Position numbers and translations under genes: made by a program | Assembly (NCBI GenBank): GCA_029953675.1 | Contig: JAMWBK010000005.1 | Span: 2,995,001 to 3,059,000 of the forward strand | Direction of reading: 5' to 3' | DNA from: Rhodosorus marinus | Taxonomy: Eukaryota > Rhodophyta > Stylonematophyceae > Stylonematales > Stylonemataceae | Length of the DNA: 64,000 nucleotides | Shown here: piece after piece, positions 45,628 through 56,845 of the stretch | Numbering within the stretch: position 1 is the first letter of the stretch | How the letters are laid out: each line of letters begins with the position of its first letter | The notes under the pieces: generated by a model | The model's database searches: none | What the model saw: only the letters and a program-made list of their open reading frames with translations | What the model was told of the DNA's origin: nothing

Positions 45628-46480
45628 ACGAATCACGCATGTGCTTCAAAGCATGCGCAGGGAGCGCGAAAGTTTGCGGAACAGATCTGCTTCCGAATCC
45701 AAGCATCATTCACAACAAACAATTGCAAAGCAATTTCTCAATTCCGCAGGAGTCTATTCAATCTGAAAATTTAGTCAGCAACCACTAGAATATAGTTTCC
45801 TTATCTTGTATGTCATCAGATTCGGTCGCATCGCTTGAAACGAGTACCTGCGTGTAACGGCAAATTTCTGATTCTGATGCTGCTGAGCAGAACATCACAA
45901 TACTGACAAGTTCCAGTCGGCAATGGATGCCTCGGTACTTTGTTTCTCGATCTTCAGACGCGTCTGACTCGTTTTAAGTCTAGCTCATGCAATCACATTT
46001 TACTGCAGTTGAGAAAGGCCTTTCGGGGGGATGAGGTTCATTTCAGAAATGCCGGCCCATAAGGGTTTCCGCAAATGTTAGAGTTCGCAGTAGTCGCCGT
46101 AGCCGCGCTCTGATTAAACTGATTTTGTTTTTCATACCTTGGAATAGATTATACAACGAGTCAAGCTCATCAGCTTGAACAGAGCCAAGCTGAACATAGG
46201 TAGCCATGCCGAAGCACGAGTTAAGAAAAGTACTATATTGTACTATTAGTGTACTATACAGTGTTAGCCCAATTCTAAGCGAAAAATTTCTCATCCGATG
46301 TTGATGGTACATATAGTAGTGGTTAGTATATTGTACTAAGATGTGGTATAGGTTGAGAATAAGTTGTCATTGTTTCTCGCGGCAGGAGTCCAGTTGGGAT
46401 GGTGAGGGAGACTGCGGAATAGATGTATGCTGACTAAATAACGTTGAGATTATTGTATTTTGTTTCATATCGGTTGAAAC
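45628..46480. other. Intergenic, nothing recognised
   Basis: Short frames only. 46200-46345 contains repeated TAGTAC/GTACTA words (ACTATATTGTACTA, TATTGTACTAAG). 46385-46420 is purine-rich on the plus strand, before the CHP-like gene. Confidence 0.4.
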
Positions 46481-47474
46481 ATGGGAGCCAATACCTCTTC
46501 ATTGCTGTCTGAGGAGATTGAGGAGATTGCACGTGAATCGAACTTATCCGCGAGGGATATTAAGAGTTTATATAAGAGGTTTCAGAAGCTTGACCGCTCC
46601 AAGTCTGGCGTTCTTTCGGTTAGCAATACACCTGTTTTTTTTGTTTTTTACATCTGTTGTTTAAGGTTTTGAGGAGTTTTCGTTTTGGGTATTGTGGTCG
46701 TTTACTAGCGCATCTAAGACTTGATCTGTGTTCCTTTGTGTTGTACTTTCGTTTTGATCCTGACCTGCTCGGATGGTTAAAAGGCGGATGATTTGACGAT
46801 GATACCAGAGCTAGCGATGAATCCTCTAGTTCCTCGAGTCACAGCGTTGCTTCACAATACAAATTTTCGGTGCGGATTGGTTTCTAAAGTCACACCCCTC
46901 TAGCGACCCAGTTGTGATGTCAGTTTGCTAACGGACGGAATGATTCTTGCGCTCTTTTCCGCTGTCTTTGCAGACAATTTGTTAACTTCTTGGGAGTTCT
47001 TAGCCCGAACGCGCAAAAATCTGCCAAGATTGACTTTGCTTATCGGATTTACGATGTAGACGGAGATGGTGTTATAAACGCCTCGGACCTTCAAACGATA
47101 CTGAGAATGATGGTTGGAGATAACCTTAAAGATGAAACGTTGGATGAGGTACGTGGATTCACTCCCGAACAAGTTCAGTTCAAGTCTTAGCTCGAATGCT
47201 ACATGAGTACTCTTCGCCTGACCAGTCCATCGCTTTCACATATCAAAGATCACGGAGATGATAATATCAAATGCAGATCTAGACGGCGACAAAGTTATTA
47301 ACCGATCAGAATTTGAAACAGTAAGATAACTGACGACGACGACCTTAAAGCTTCCTCGCCTGTCACAACCGGTGATCTGTCGACCAAAGTACTCATCTGA
47401 CAGTCGAGTTATACCCTTTCTAGGCACTCAATACTGAGGACGTTGTGAACTTGATGACAGTTTCCACGTTCTAA
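46481..47474 (+). CDS. Calcineurin B homologous protein (CHP-like EF-hand protein)
   Basis: Five exons: 46481-46618, 46784-46869, 46974-47148, 47249-47320 and 47424-47474, in phase, 173 aa. The N terminus MGANTSSLLSEEIEEIARES closely parallels animal CHP1 and has an N-myristoylation motif at Gly2. EF-hand 1 (LDRSKSGVLSADDL) is degenerate. MIPELAMNPLVPRVTALL follows as in calcineurin B and CHP. The second EF region is short (HNTNFRQFVNFL), with the calcium loop lost. EF-hands 3 (YDVDGDGVINASDL) and 4 (ADLDGDKVINRSEF) keep intact DxDxDG-type loops. CHP proteins bind Na+/H+ exchangers and other targets at membranes; the calcineurin B regulatory subunit is the alternative, but the N terminus favours CHP. 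It converges with the ataxin-10-like gene 250 bp away. Confidence 0.85.
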
Positions 47475-47723
47475 GCTTGGTCAACGTCATCACCGTTGCT
47501 GTGTGTTCACAGCACACTGTATGTATACCTCCGAGCTAGGCTCGGGGACACACCTCCAAGAGGATGAAAATCTGGTTTAGACATTTCTGGATAATTTTCA
47601 TATTAATCTGTGAAGCACGCGTTAGTAAGTTTGCCAAATGGTGCCAAAACACGCGGAAATACCTTCAAAGGAACTTGCATCGACGTACTTCCCACATCAT
47701 TCAAAAAAAGAGGAAGAAAAAGA

Positions 47724-49420
47724 TCAAAACTGTAATTGTCTCGAAGTCTTTTCCACGAGGATCTCCAGGCCCACTTCCTGCAGCATATTTTGCTCAATGT
47801 TCTGAGTTGCAGTCAGCTCAATGCAAATGTTGCGCGCCCCGGCGTTTCTTCGAACAATCTCTTTGATGGTTTTTGCGGACCATTGAGCTAGCTGGCGATC
47901 GTCACCAGCCAGAATCTCCAGCAGCTTTTTACCCGTGTCCCGATCGATCTTGATATCCAGAGCTTCAGCAAGGTTCATCTTTCCCAACGCCGACGCAAGG
48001 CGTAGTATCGCTCCCAGCAGCGGCCCATCGGCTGACGTTCTTAGTAAGTATAGGAGGGAAGGCAACGTATTTCCTCTCAAGTTGGAAATGATGGATTCCG
48101 GGTTAGCCACGGCCAATCCAGACTCGAACAGCAGAGACAGAGCAGTAAGAGCCGCAAGCGAGATAGAGCGATCGCCGACGAAGCGAGTTATAATATCAAC
48201 CATGCCTTCAATTGCTGACTCGTGCACGATTGACGACCAAGCAACACCGCCTCGTCCATCCTGGTTCGCTATCTGGTGCACAGCGCTCTCAGTAGCCTGC
48301 AATAGGGTTGTCTGGTGAAGGAGCAGCAAAGAGTTGAAATTCCGAGGATAAAGTAAGACCATTTGAAGGAACGGAATGATCTGAGCTTTGGGGATTGCCT
48401 ACTGCTTCGTTCAGACCCTTGCTTCTGCTTAAAGTCGCATCGAACAGGCTCAGAATGTTACCTGCACCTAAAGCTAGTCGGCAGATAGTGACTATCCATT
48501 GGGCCTTCTCATCATCACCTTCCTCGCTCGCCTTTCTCTTTGAGGATCCTTTCCTACCCTTTCGACTGTGAGAAACGGTCTTGTCCCAGCGATGGATTAC
48601 CTGAAGCGGTTTGCAGCATGTTCTTTTTCAGCAAAGGAGCGAACAACAGTTCAGGCGCAACGAAGATTCAGGGAACTTGCCGCACGTCAACCATAAGGGC
48701 TGGATCGCAAGCAATACAATTGTGCACGAGAGCCGCTGACGCAGCGAACACATTGTCGTCCATGGTCTTCAGCAATTCCTCCATGAGCGTTGGAAACGCA
48801 ATCTTCCACAGTTTCTTTGAAGTCGCCAAGTTCGACTGTTCCGTTCACAACGGCAGTGGAGAATCCATCACGGCGAACAGGAGCAGAGTGCGAACCTTTC
48901 AGAAACGTGCGGGCGGTAGAAAGTTCTGCGTGTTGCTTCGCTCGACGACGATGAGCATACTTACAGTAGTAAAATTACATAGAAACTGAACAGAGTAGAG
49001 GATGAACTCTCTTCGAAGCTTCAAGTTCATCGTCTTAATCCGCCTACTAGGGGCGTCCAATTCATGGGTAGTTTCTAGAGTGTCTATGTTCAGTACGTGG
49101 TTTAGCGACTTCACCACCTCCTCGTGCGCATTGAATTTTAAGCATTTCTGTTGATTCTTATCTCGCTTGGCGCAAGAATTTCGCAGGATCCGTAGCGTCT
49201 GAATCGTTGTAACGCTCAGGTACATCGACTCGTCTCTTAACGGCGATATCAAGCTTTCCACCAGCTGGTTGTTAGTCCCGAACTCATCGAGGTAGTGTTT
49301 CTTCTTCGAGTGCTCCAATATCGTATTCAGTAGGTGCTCCTTGCTCCTAGAATCAGCGTGCCCTCTGCTCAGCTCGTGATCCTCCGTCACACTTCGAATC
49401 GCTTCTTTATACTTCTCCAT
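47724..49420 (-). CDS. Ataxin-10-like armadillo-type repeat protein
   Basis: Exon 1 is 49420-48965 (152 codons). Exon 2 starts at 48835. The last exon enters near 48391 (acceptor CCCCAAAG) and runs to the stop at 47724. Middle junctions are only partly resolved. The protein is all-helical. Exon 1 has TLRILRNSCAKRDKNQQKC and, at its end, FILYSVQFLCNFTT. Exon 2 has KKLWKIAFPTLMEELLKTM and FAASAALVHNCIACDP. This order parallels ataxin-10 (LRNxC...NQ, LQFLxNxxxxN, P.L...L). The usual ataxin-10 C-terminal domain is not evident; instead a Leu-rich ARM/HEAT-like region ends ILVEKTSRQLQF. Near 48680 a TGA lies in the apparent frame, which I attribute to an intron of about 60-66 nt ending CTGAAAAAG. 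Confidence 0.55.
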
Positions 49421-51209
49421 GTCAGTCCTCTATTCCTCACTCATCAAAATACAAAGTTTCACAAGAAGTCCTCTCAGATCCTCTCAAATACCTAACAGAT
49501 TTCATTCACGAAAAGTACCCAACTGTCTCCAAAACTCTTCCGGGCTGCCTTCAACTCCAATCCACTCTCAACCGAACTGTCAAAAGTCCAGCACCAAAGT
49601 CCAGATCTCCAAGCCAATCCCGAATCCGCTTTTGAGACAATCAATCAACATTATTTTATTATAGAAATAATCGGTTTCGTTAGTCATTATTAAACGAATA
49701 ACATATGTTCCCGGTTAGAATTCAGTTCTATAGGCAGTTGAGAATTGGACACGCGTCATATGTTCGTATCTCAACGGGTATTGACTGATTCATTGGAAGA
49801 ACGATTGGTTTCGGTGAAATTATTACGAAAAAGATCATTCTGGCGGGGATTTCGTGCAGGACTAGGGATCCGCTTCCTCGTCCAATTGTGTTAGAGCTTC
49901 TGCACAACTTCGACTTCTTCGATCGATCCGTTTATTCAGCTGCGCACATGTCAGCGGCCGTCTCAGAATTTTGAAGCATGGTCTGCTGGAATTTGTATGA
50001 CTCCGGATGGGCTAGGACGAATGACAAGCCCCCAGTGAATACTCTGATGGGCAATTGGCCAGATGGCCTGCCCTTTCATTTCACTTCCCACTGGCTAGCT
50101 GGGAGATCGGGTCGACCGTCGAGGCCCGGAGGCAACGGGGAGCACCCTGAAGAAGCGCGAGACCAATGCCGCCCTTCCTGTTCATGATCAGTTGTTAGTG
50201 GCTTTGTCGAAGGAACAGCGGGTATTTGCTACCAGATCAATGCCGCAGGATCTGCCAAAGAACTTGGTTGAGTACCTCTAGTACTTCTGGATGGCAGCCC
50301 TAGGCTAACTGTCGCGAGAGCAAATGGGAGGGGTGTTTTAAAGGGCAGTTACGTCCCAGGCACTCACAATCCAAATCAACGGTTATTCGGGGCAGATTAA
50401 CGATCGCTACATGGCCTACCTCGACCTGTTGCGGCTCCCACCTCACAGACCTTCACCACCATCGCCTAGGACTCTACATTACCGAGCACCCTAAAACGAA
50501 TTATTGAACAACTATTTTTATTTCCTCAAATTGAATAAATTCGTTTTAGACTGAAAATCAAGCGTTTTCATCGTAACGATTGAACACTCAGAAAATGCAT
50601 TGTTTAGCTGCGCTCAAACCTATCCGACATGCCTGAGCCCTTGGCAAGTTTCCTCTTGAGCTAATCACCGTGTTTGTCTAAAGGTCCTAGGACAAGCCAA
50701 AGAAAAGATCAGGCGCTCTGCTAAGACCCGCCACAGCTCCGTTGTGCTTAATCAGCTTTTCTCATCTCCAATGCAAAGCGGGGTTCACAACCATGTGCTC
50801 TTAAAAGCTCTGTATCTGCCTCGACCTGATCGGTCTAGTAGCACCAACAGAAACTCCAGATTGTTTGTTTTTCTCAAATAAAATCAATGAGTCATTGGAT
50901 CGATTGGAATTATGCGGATGAGGTTGGCTTTTCTTTTTGGGTTGTTGAGATCGAAAGCAGTTTCGTGTGAGTGTGCGATTTTCCTGTTTTGCTTTGAAAT
51001 TATGACGGCTTTGTTTCAGTGGTGTGGAATTGTGAAGAGTGCGAATCGAAGGTTTGGGAATGGTGGTGGGATTTGAGTGACGGGGTGAGGAGCGCCGGGG
51101 GGGAGGGGAGGGATCGGTATGTTTGGAGTAGGTATTGGAAGTTTTGTTGTTCGGTTTGGGAAGAAGTATTGGTGATTTCTACTCTCAAGGGTTTATAAAC
51201 GTTTAAGAA
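49421..51209. other. Intergenic with a coding-looking fragment near 50.1-50.3 kb
   Basis: At about 50100-50281 the plus strand reads a frame with ATGSTLKKRETNAALPVHDQ and VALSKEQRVFATRSMPQ before a stop. It has no start or recognised family and may be a mobile-element or gene remnant. The rest (49660-50100, 50290-51000) holds no gene I can support. 51055-51115 is strongly G-rich on the plus strand before PsbQ'. Confidence 0.3.
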
Positions 51210-52028
51210 ATGGAGGCGTTTGTGGGTGGGAGTGGCTTGGTTCAGTCGAAGAACTGCGTTGATCGCCGCGGCGTTTCGGAGTTGAGGATGGTGAGTTGGT
51301 GGTATTGTTTTTAGATTCTCATTTTTTTATCCGAAACAAGTGATTTAGAGCGTACATCTCAACTGTGCTCTCCTCTTTTTTTTGGTCTATTTGTGTCTTT
51401 GTCCTTGTCCCCGCGGTTCGGCGGACCGTAGTCAGCAAGCAGGAGGGACTTTTTGTTTTCGATCACTGGCGTTGCCCTTGTGAATGGACTGCCAAAGGAG
51501 GCTAGTGCCAATGTGAATCTTATGGCAGCCAAACGGTCTTACTTTAGATACGTGCCGAGAATTGAGGAGGGCATCAATTACTATATGTTGCAGCTTTACC
51601 CCGCCGTGAATGATGGAGACTGGGACAAGGTGTCGCAAGCCTTTGCGAAAACATCGGTTGCGCGTGCGGGGTCTGAGAAAGCTTTGAACGATATTGATCC
51701 CAAGAGCACTATTCTCGAGAGGGAATTTTTGGTCCCGATGAGAACGTGGAGTAACTCGTTCGCTGAAAAGGGAACAAGCCCGAAATCTCGGGCTATGCTT
51801 GTGAAGGTAGACGCGTTTGAGAAGGAAATGGAAAAATTGAAGAAAGCAACGAAGAGTCAAAACCAGGCGGATGCGTCAGCCTCCTGGGAACTCGGTAGGA
51901 CTGTGCTCAACGAGTACATAGACATCGCTAATAAGGGACTCTCCCGAGAACTTCGAAAGCTGGAAAATCTCCCAGAAGATCCGCGCAGTTTCCAAGCATT
52001 AGTGAAGCGACCTGATACAACATTCTAA
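51210..52028 (+). CDS. PsbQ'-type photosystem II extrinsic protein
   Basis: Two exons: 51210-51290 and 51432-52028, in phase, 225 aa. Residues 1-30 resemble a plastid transit peptide. SASRRDFLFSITGVALVNGL (28-47) is a twin-arginine signal, followed by the processing site ASA (51-53). The mature protein of about 172 residues (near 20 kDa) is helical and Lys/Glu-rich, beginning NVNLMAAKRSYFRYVPRIEE. Size, Tat-type lumen targeting and the FRYVPRIEEGINYYMLQLYP region fit the red-algal 20-kDa PsbQ' subunit, which binds the lumenal face of photosystem II and stabilises the oxygen-evolving complex. Another lumenal four-helix protein of the PsbQ/Psb31 group is the main alternative. The acceptor at 51431 was chosen because it restores the RR motif in frame. 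Confidence 0.75.
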
Positions 52029-52063
52029 TCAACCGCAAAAGAAAAAGCAATTGTTTCCGCACC

Positions 52064-52760
52064 TCAGCAACCAAAAAAGAGTCTACTGCATCGTTGCCAG
52101 AGTTGGTCATCTATGGCGATTCCTGAGGAACAAAGAATCAGCTTTCCTCTTCGCAAGAAATGGGACGCCGACCAGCAAGCAAGTTGCCAGCATCCAGGTA
52201 TCAATCCGGCCAGGGATCCGAACACAAACATTGCCGCATATTCCCTCAATCCTGCTGAGGGATTAAACGTCACTGCATCCTTACTGCTTAAAGACATGCA
52301 TCTAATTAATGGGCTACCAAAAACCAGGAGGACTCGCCAACAAGCGACCCCAACAGACCTCCGTCACCGATGCTTCCAATCCTTCGCTTGATCCACGCGG
52401 ATCCAATGTTACGAGTGCTACTGTTAGGCGTACCAAAAAAGACAATAACATATCCTAAAATGCTTTACAAAATATCCATCATTCCTTTTTCTGTACGCTG
52501 GGATAACCTATAAAAGGAAACACAACCTTTCCCCTACAATCTTCAGCTTCACGCCCCAATGAGGCCGACAGTCTTCGCTCCTCCTTCCTTGACTTCAACT
52601 GTCCAGCTCAGACTGACGCGGATATTTCTATCACGCCATACCACTCCAGTGAGAAAAAGTCAGGTTGGTCGCTGATCAGCAACCCCAGACACTGTTCCCA
52701 ACCCACACACCACCTCGTCCTTAATCTAGATCAAAACTCTAGCTGTAGTCTCTAAATCCA
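52064..52760 (-). CDS. Coding-looking fragments of unrecognised gene(s)
   Basis: Two minus-strand stretches look like exons. One ends at 52548 and reads VVWRDRNIRVSLSWTVEVKE. The other (about 52440-52064) has GSIGDGGLLGSLVGESSW and then, after a possible intron, AAMFVFGSLAGLIPGCWQL, a hydrophob span suggesting a membrane segment, ending RLFFGC. I cannot join them in one frame or recognise a family. They may be two genes, one gene with undetected introns, or decayed. Confidence 0.25.
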
Positions 52761-53221
52761 CCGAAACGGTTGCTTACGGCAAGAAGAATACGATATCGAC
52801 TACACCGTGTAACTTCTGGGACTGCTTTGATCCTATACCCAAATATAGTACAAAATCTAGAGCTTTCATACCTCCTAAAGGTAATAAAATAGTCGACTCT
52901 ATCAAATAATTCATATTTTGAATTATTATTATAAAGGAGAAATTTAGTAGATATTTTAATATAGAGGCGTTGGTGCTTAGGCCTGTATTGTATATTAGTG
53001 ATTGTACGGATGGGAAATTTCGTTAGGAAGTTTCGAGATTGGAATCTTCGGATTGGTATTTAACGAGGGGATGATGGGGTGGATGAGTTGCGGGGTCGCT
53101 GGAATGGATCTTACTGTAGTAGCATTGTTGATTCCTTATCTGTTTGGTTTGGTGGACAGAGAGAGGAGGGGACTGCTAATAAATCGATTCATTTTTTTGT
53201 TTGTTTGTTCTTCTGGGTGAG
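52761..53221. promoter_or_regulatory. Intergenic; upstream region of glutathione reductase
   Basis: 52880-52990 is AT-rich. 53060-53175 is G-rich on the plus strand (GAGGGGATGATGGGGTGG), about 50-160 bp before the leader exon ATG of the reductase. Confidence 0.4.
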
Positions 53222-55352
53222 ATGTCTTCTTGTTTTGTTGGAGGGTGCGCACTGGAGAGTGTCGTCCACTCCACTGCGACGAGGACATGTAAGGCACACA
53301 TGATCTCTCGGTTTTATCCGAAGAGCGCGAGAACGTTCGGTGATCGCGCTTCGTACAAGCAGAGATCTGTGAGCAGGAGGTAGGCTCTTGGCTGAATTGA
53401 TATCGCTCGGCTGGACGGCTAGATCTCATGCCGCTGGAATGTTTTTCTATGACCTGAATGAAATTAAAGAAGTGCAACTACGATGAGCGGTCAGAATGGA
53501 AACTACGAGTATGACCTATTCGTTATCGGGGCTGGGTCGGGTGGAGTACGGGCGAGCCGGATTGCTGCTACCCATGGTGCGAAAGTTGCCGTCGCTGAGG
53601 AGTCCAAGTACGGGGGTACTTGCGTTAATGTCGGATGTGTGCCGAAGAAGCTGTTTGTATATGGATCGCATTACCCCGAGTATCTTGAGGAAGCCAAAGC
53701 CTTTGGGTGGGACATGTCGGTTCAGAACCTGGATTGGCCAAGGCTTGTCGAAAACAAGAACAAGGTACGAATCTCGTCCAAGAAGCTGCCCCAGTTGCGT
53801 GGTCCGACTCTGAGTAACTCGCGTGCGATAGGAAATTTCACGATTGAACGGAATTTACGGCAATATTCTTGGCCGCGCCGGCGTCGAGATCATCGATGGC
53901 ACTGCCACTTTGAAGGACGAACACACAGTCGCAGTAGGGGACAAGACGTACAGCGCTGAAACTATTCTCGTCGCAACTGGAGGCTGGCCCAAGGTCCCAG
54001 ACTTCCAAGGGCGAGAGCATGTCATAACTTCGAACGAAGTATTTTTCCTGCCCGATGTTCCGAAGCGGTTCCTCATCGTCGGAGGGGGTTACATTGCGGT
54101 AAGCTCGCTCCCAAGACACACAAGTAGGAGCACGGGTGTATCCTGTGATTGCTCAAGGACATGTTGCGTCGTTTATTTCCATAGGTCGAGTTTGCAAACG
54201 TGTTCCACGGCTATGGATCCAAAGTAACGCAGCTGTACAGAGGAGATCTATTCCTGAGGGGCTTCGATGGAGACGTGCGGATGAGCCTTCGCGATCAGAT
54301 GATAGGAAGAGGAATTGATGTCAAATTCAATACCGACGTTGAGAAGATCGAAAAGGAGGATGACGGAACCCTCAAAGTAACTCTTAGGGACGGTGGCATC
54401 CTCGAAGTTGACCAGGTGCGCAAAATGAGATCGTAGGCTGGGCAGGATCAAGGTTCACTCACGGGTTGGTCTCTTTCGAATGCTCTAGGTTATGTATGCA
54501 ACTGGAAGAGCCCCGAAAAGCCGTGGTATTGGTCTCGAGGAAGTAGGCGTCGAGCTCGGAGCGAGTAAGTTTTGGCCGTACTCAATCCCAAGCATCCAAT
54601 CGTACCAGAATTGGCATTTACAGCTATTCATGCTGGTCTTCCACGAGGCTTAAAACTAATCACTTCACCTTATCTTACAGACGGTCAAATCAAGGTTGAC
54701 GAGTGGGGCAAGACGAACATCCCTAACATTTACGCCATTGGTGATGTTACTGATCGTATTCAACTGACTCCGGTCGCGTTAGCAGAGGGCCATTGCTTCG
54801 CGGATACGCTCTATGGGAATAAGCCAAGAAACGTGAACTATGAGTACATACCAACAGCGGTTTTCTCCAATCCGGTGATCGGGACTTGCGGCCTGACCGA
54901 GGAGGAGGCAAGAGAGAAGTACAAGGAGGTTGATATTTACAAAGCTGACTTCAAACCGATGAAGCATACTCTCACTGGAATGGGGGAGAGAACTTTCATG
55001 AAGCTGATCGTGGAGAGGGAGACCCAGAAAGTAGTCGGTTGTCACATCCTGGAACCAGCCGCGGGAGAAATCATTCAACTCGTTGGAGTTGCCATGAAAG
55101 CTGGAGCCACAAAGCAGAACTTTGACGAAACGATCGGCGTGCATCCGACTGCCGCTGAGGAAATGGTGAGAAGAATTGGCCAAAATAGCTACCTGCAAAG
55201 GATTTACTGTCCGTGGGTTGCGCTACCACTCTTGCTTCCCATTTCGCCTGCTCAACGAATTGAGTGCATGATTTTCTTGCCTCTCACAGGTGACAATGCG
55301 AACTAAAGAGCCGGAACCTGCAGTCGCCGAGGCCGCTGCAGTTTCAAATTGA
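53222..55352 (+). CDS. GR: Glutathione reductase with leader exon
   Basis: Seven exons: 53222-53379, 53470-53764, 53832-54098, 54185-54415, 54489-54564, 54681-55165 and 55290-55352, in phase, 524 aa. It reduces glutathione disulfide with NADPH. Motifs: FAD site [16 protein letters not shown], redox disulfide [18 protein letters not shown]-binding [20 protein letters not shown] motif NIYAIGDV and the catalytic [10 protein letters not shown] near the C terminus. The first exon encodes 52 residues rich in Ser, Arg, Thr and Lys, like a plastid or mitochondrial transit peptide, and joins exon 2 exactly in frame (phase 2). Exon 2 contains its own ATG at 53483 ([10 protein letters not shown]) right before the FAD domain, so a cytosolic form from an alternative start is possible. 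Identification is secure; the leader exon is inferred. Confidence 0.93.
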
Positions 55353-56845
55353 CCATGGTTTACTCAGGTGGAAAATGTAAGCATGGTTTGCAATTGCAGC
55401 AGCCCAGCTATATGAGTAAATAACATGACCAGACGACTGGCCAAAGCTCTTATTTTGGACCTTCCGCCGTCTACTCAAGTGAAAGGTTCCGCAGGCTTCA
55501 TTCAGCGGCGAAGAAACTTCTACATCATCTCACACTGAAACATGGCTATGGACAAAGTCGCGGTTGACTACTTACAGCATTGCGTGCCTGACACCTGCAA
55601 GTCTGAATTTGAATCAAGGTTCGGGATTCTTTTCTCCTCGTTGGGGTCACAGACTCGGTGGATGACCATACAAGAAACCCAAAGTGGACAAGAGGTTAAT
55701 CAAAGTATAGTCTGTCAACGAGCATCCTCCGTTCATTAAGCACAACAGCACCGACGATGTTTCCGCAGGTCGCTTCTGGAATCGTTTAGCTTGCAGCTTT
55801 ATAGGGGGTTGGAGCTCATGAAATTCTGGAAATACCCGACACCAGTACTTCATTAAGCTGTGCTGCGTGCCAAGGTGTGAAAGCGTTCTTCGGCAAACCT
55901 CTTCCTCGTCACCATCAACGCACACCACCAATGGCCAGTTGTTCCAACGAGTCCTATACCCTCGCATATATTCCCAACCCCTCGACTAATTCTGAAAATA
56001 AAAGTGAATCTGATCAAAATGTACACTCGGTACTCCCCGTAATGGATCTTCCCAAATGCAAAACAGTAAATAATACTACAAATTTTAATAATAGATTCCA
56101 TCGGTCCTACTTTCAAGGGGTATATCGCTTAGTACGTCGAGGAAATCTGAATTCCTTCAATTACCCCCCTTGCATGATGCCGAAAAGCTCAGCCCGTGTT
56201 TTTTTTAGTTTTCCACTGGCCACGGAAATTGTATCATTAGCTTAGTAACCTGGAAAGGGGGCGCTGACAGGTAACTCCTAGCACGCTGATGATCATTTTT
56301 CTTTATGTATTGAAAACGGCTGTTCTGGTGGAAAGAGTTTGCGGGAAGTGGTTTGGGGATGTTGAGAGGGATAGGTTTAGACTTGCTTTTGTGGGTGGGG
56401 GGGGGAGGGTTGGGGGGAGAAGTGAATAGATATCGGTTAAGTTAAGAGTCTTGAAGTTGCTTAAGGTGTTCCTGATCTTTGGAGGTCTTCTCAGTGAAGA
56501 GTTTTGGCTCTTGTGGGGGGCTTCAGCACGTGTGGGTCAACGCTCCGGGGTCGGGCGGGTGTGGGAGCTCCGCGCTGTAGAGAAGATGGTTTTGTAGGAG
56601 AGTGTAGGTTGGAAGGTTTTGTTGGTGATTGTTGGGTTTTGGCTTGGCTTGTTCTGAGGCGGGTATTTGGCTGTGTTGAAAGTCACCTTTTGGTTGGAGG
56701 TTCGTCCCAGAAGCTGTGGCGCGCGGGAGGTAGCCTTAGTCGAGTGCTTGGAAACGCGTGCATTAGGTCAAATATCCTGCTTGTGCTCTCTACTTTTTGA
56801 TTCACTAGACGCCTGCCTCATAGTGGGCGGGCGGAAAACTTCACG
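55353..56845. other. Intergenic; short ORF and G-rich tract
   Basis: An ORF at 55542-55739 (65 codons, starting MAMDKVAVDYLQHCVPDTCK) is unrecognised and weak. 55960-56120 is AT-rich. 56392-56425 contains a G9 run in a G-rich tract and 56500-56750 is G/T-rich, leading into the TSG101 gene. I see no other gene. Confidence 0.35.
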
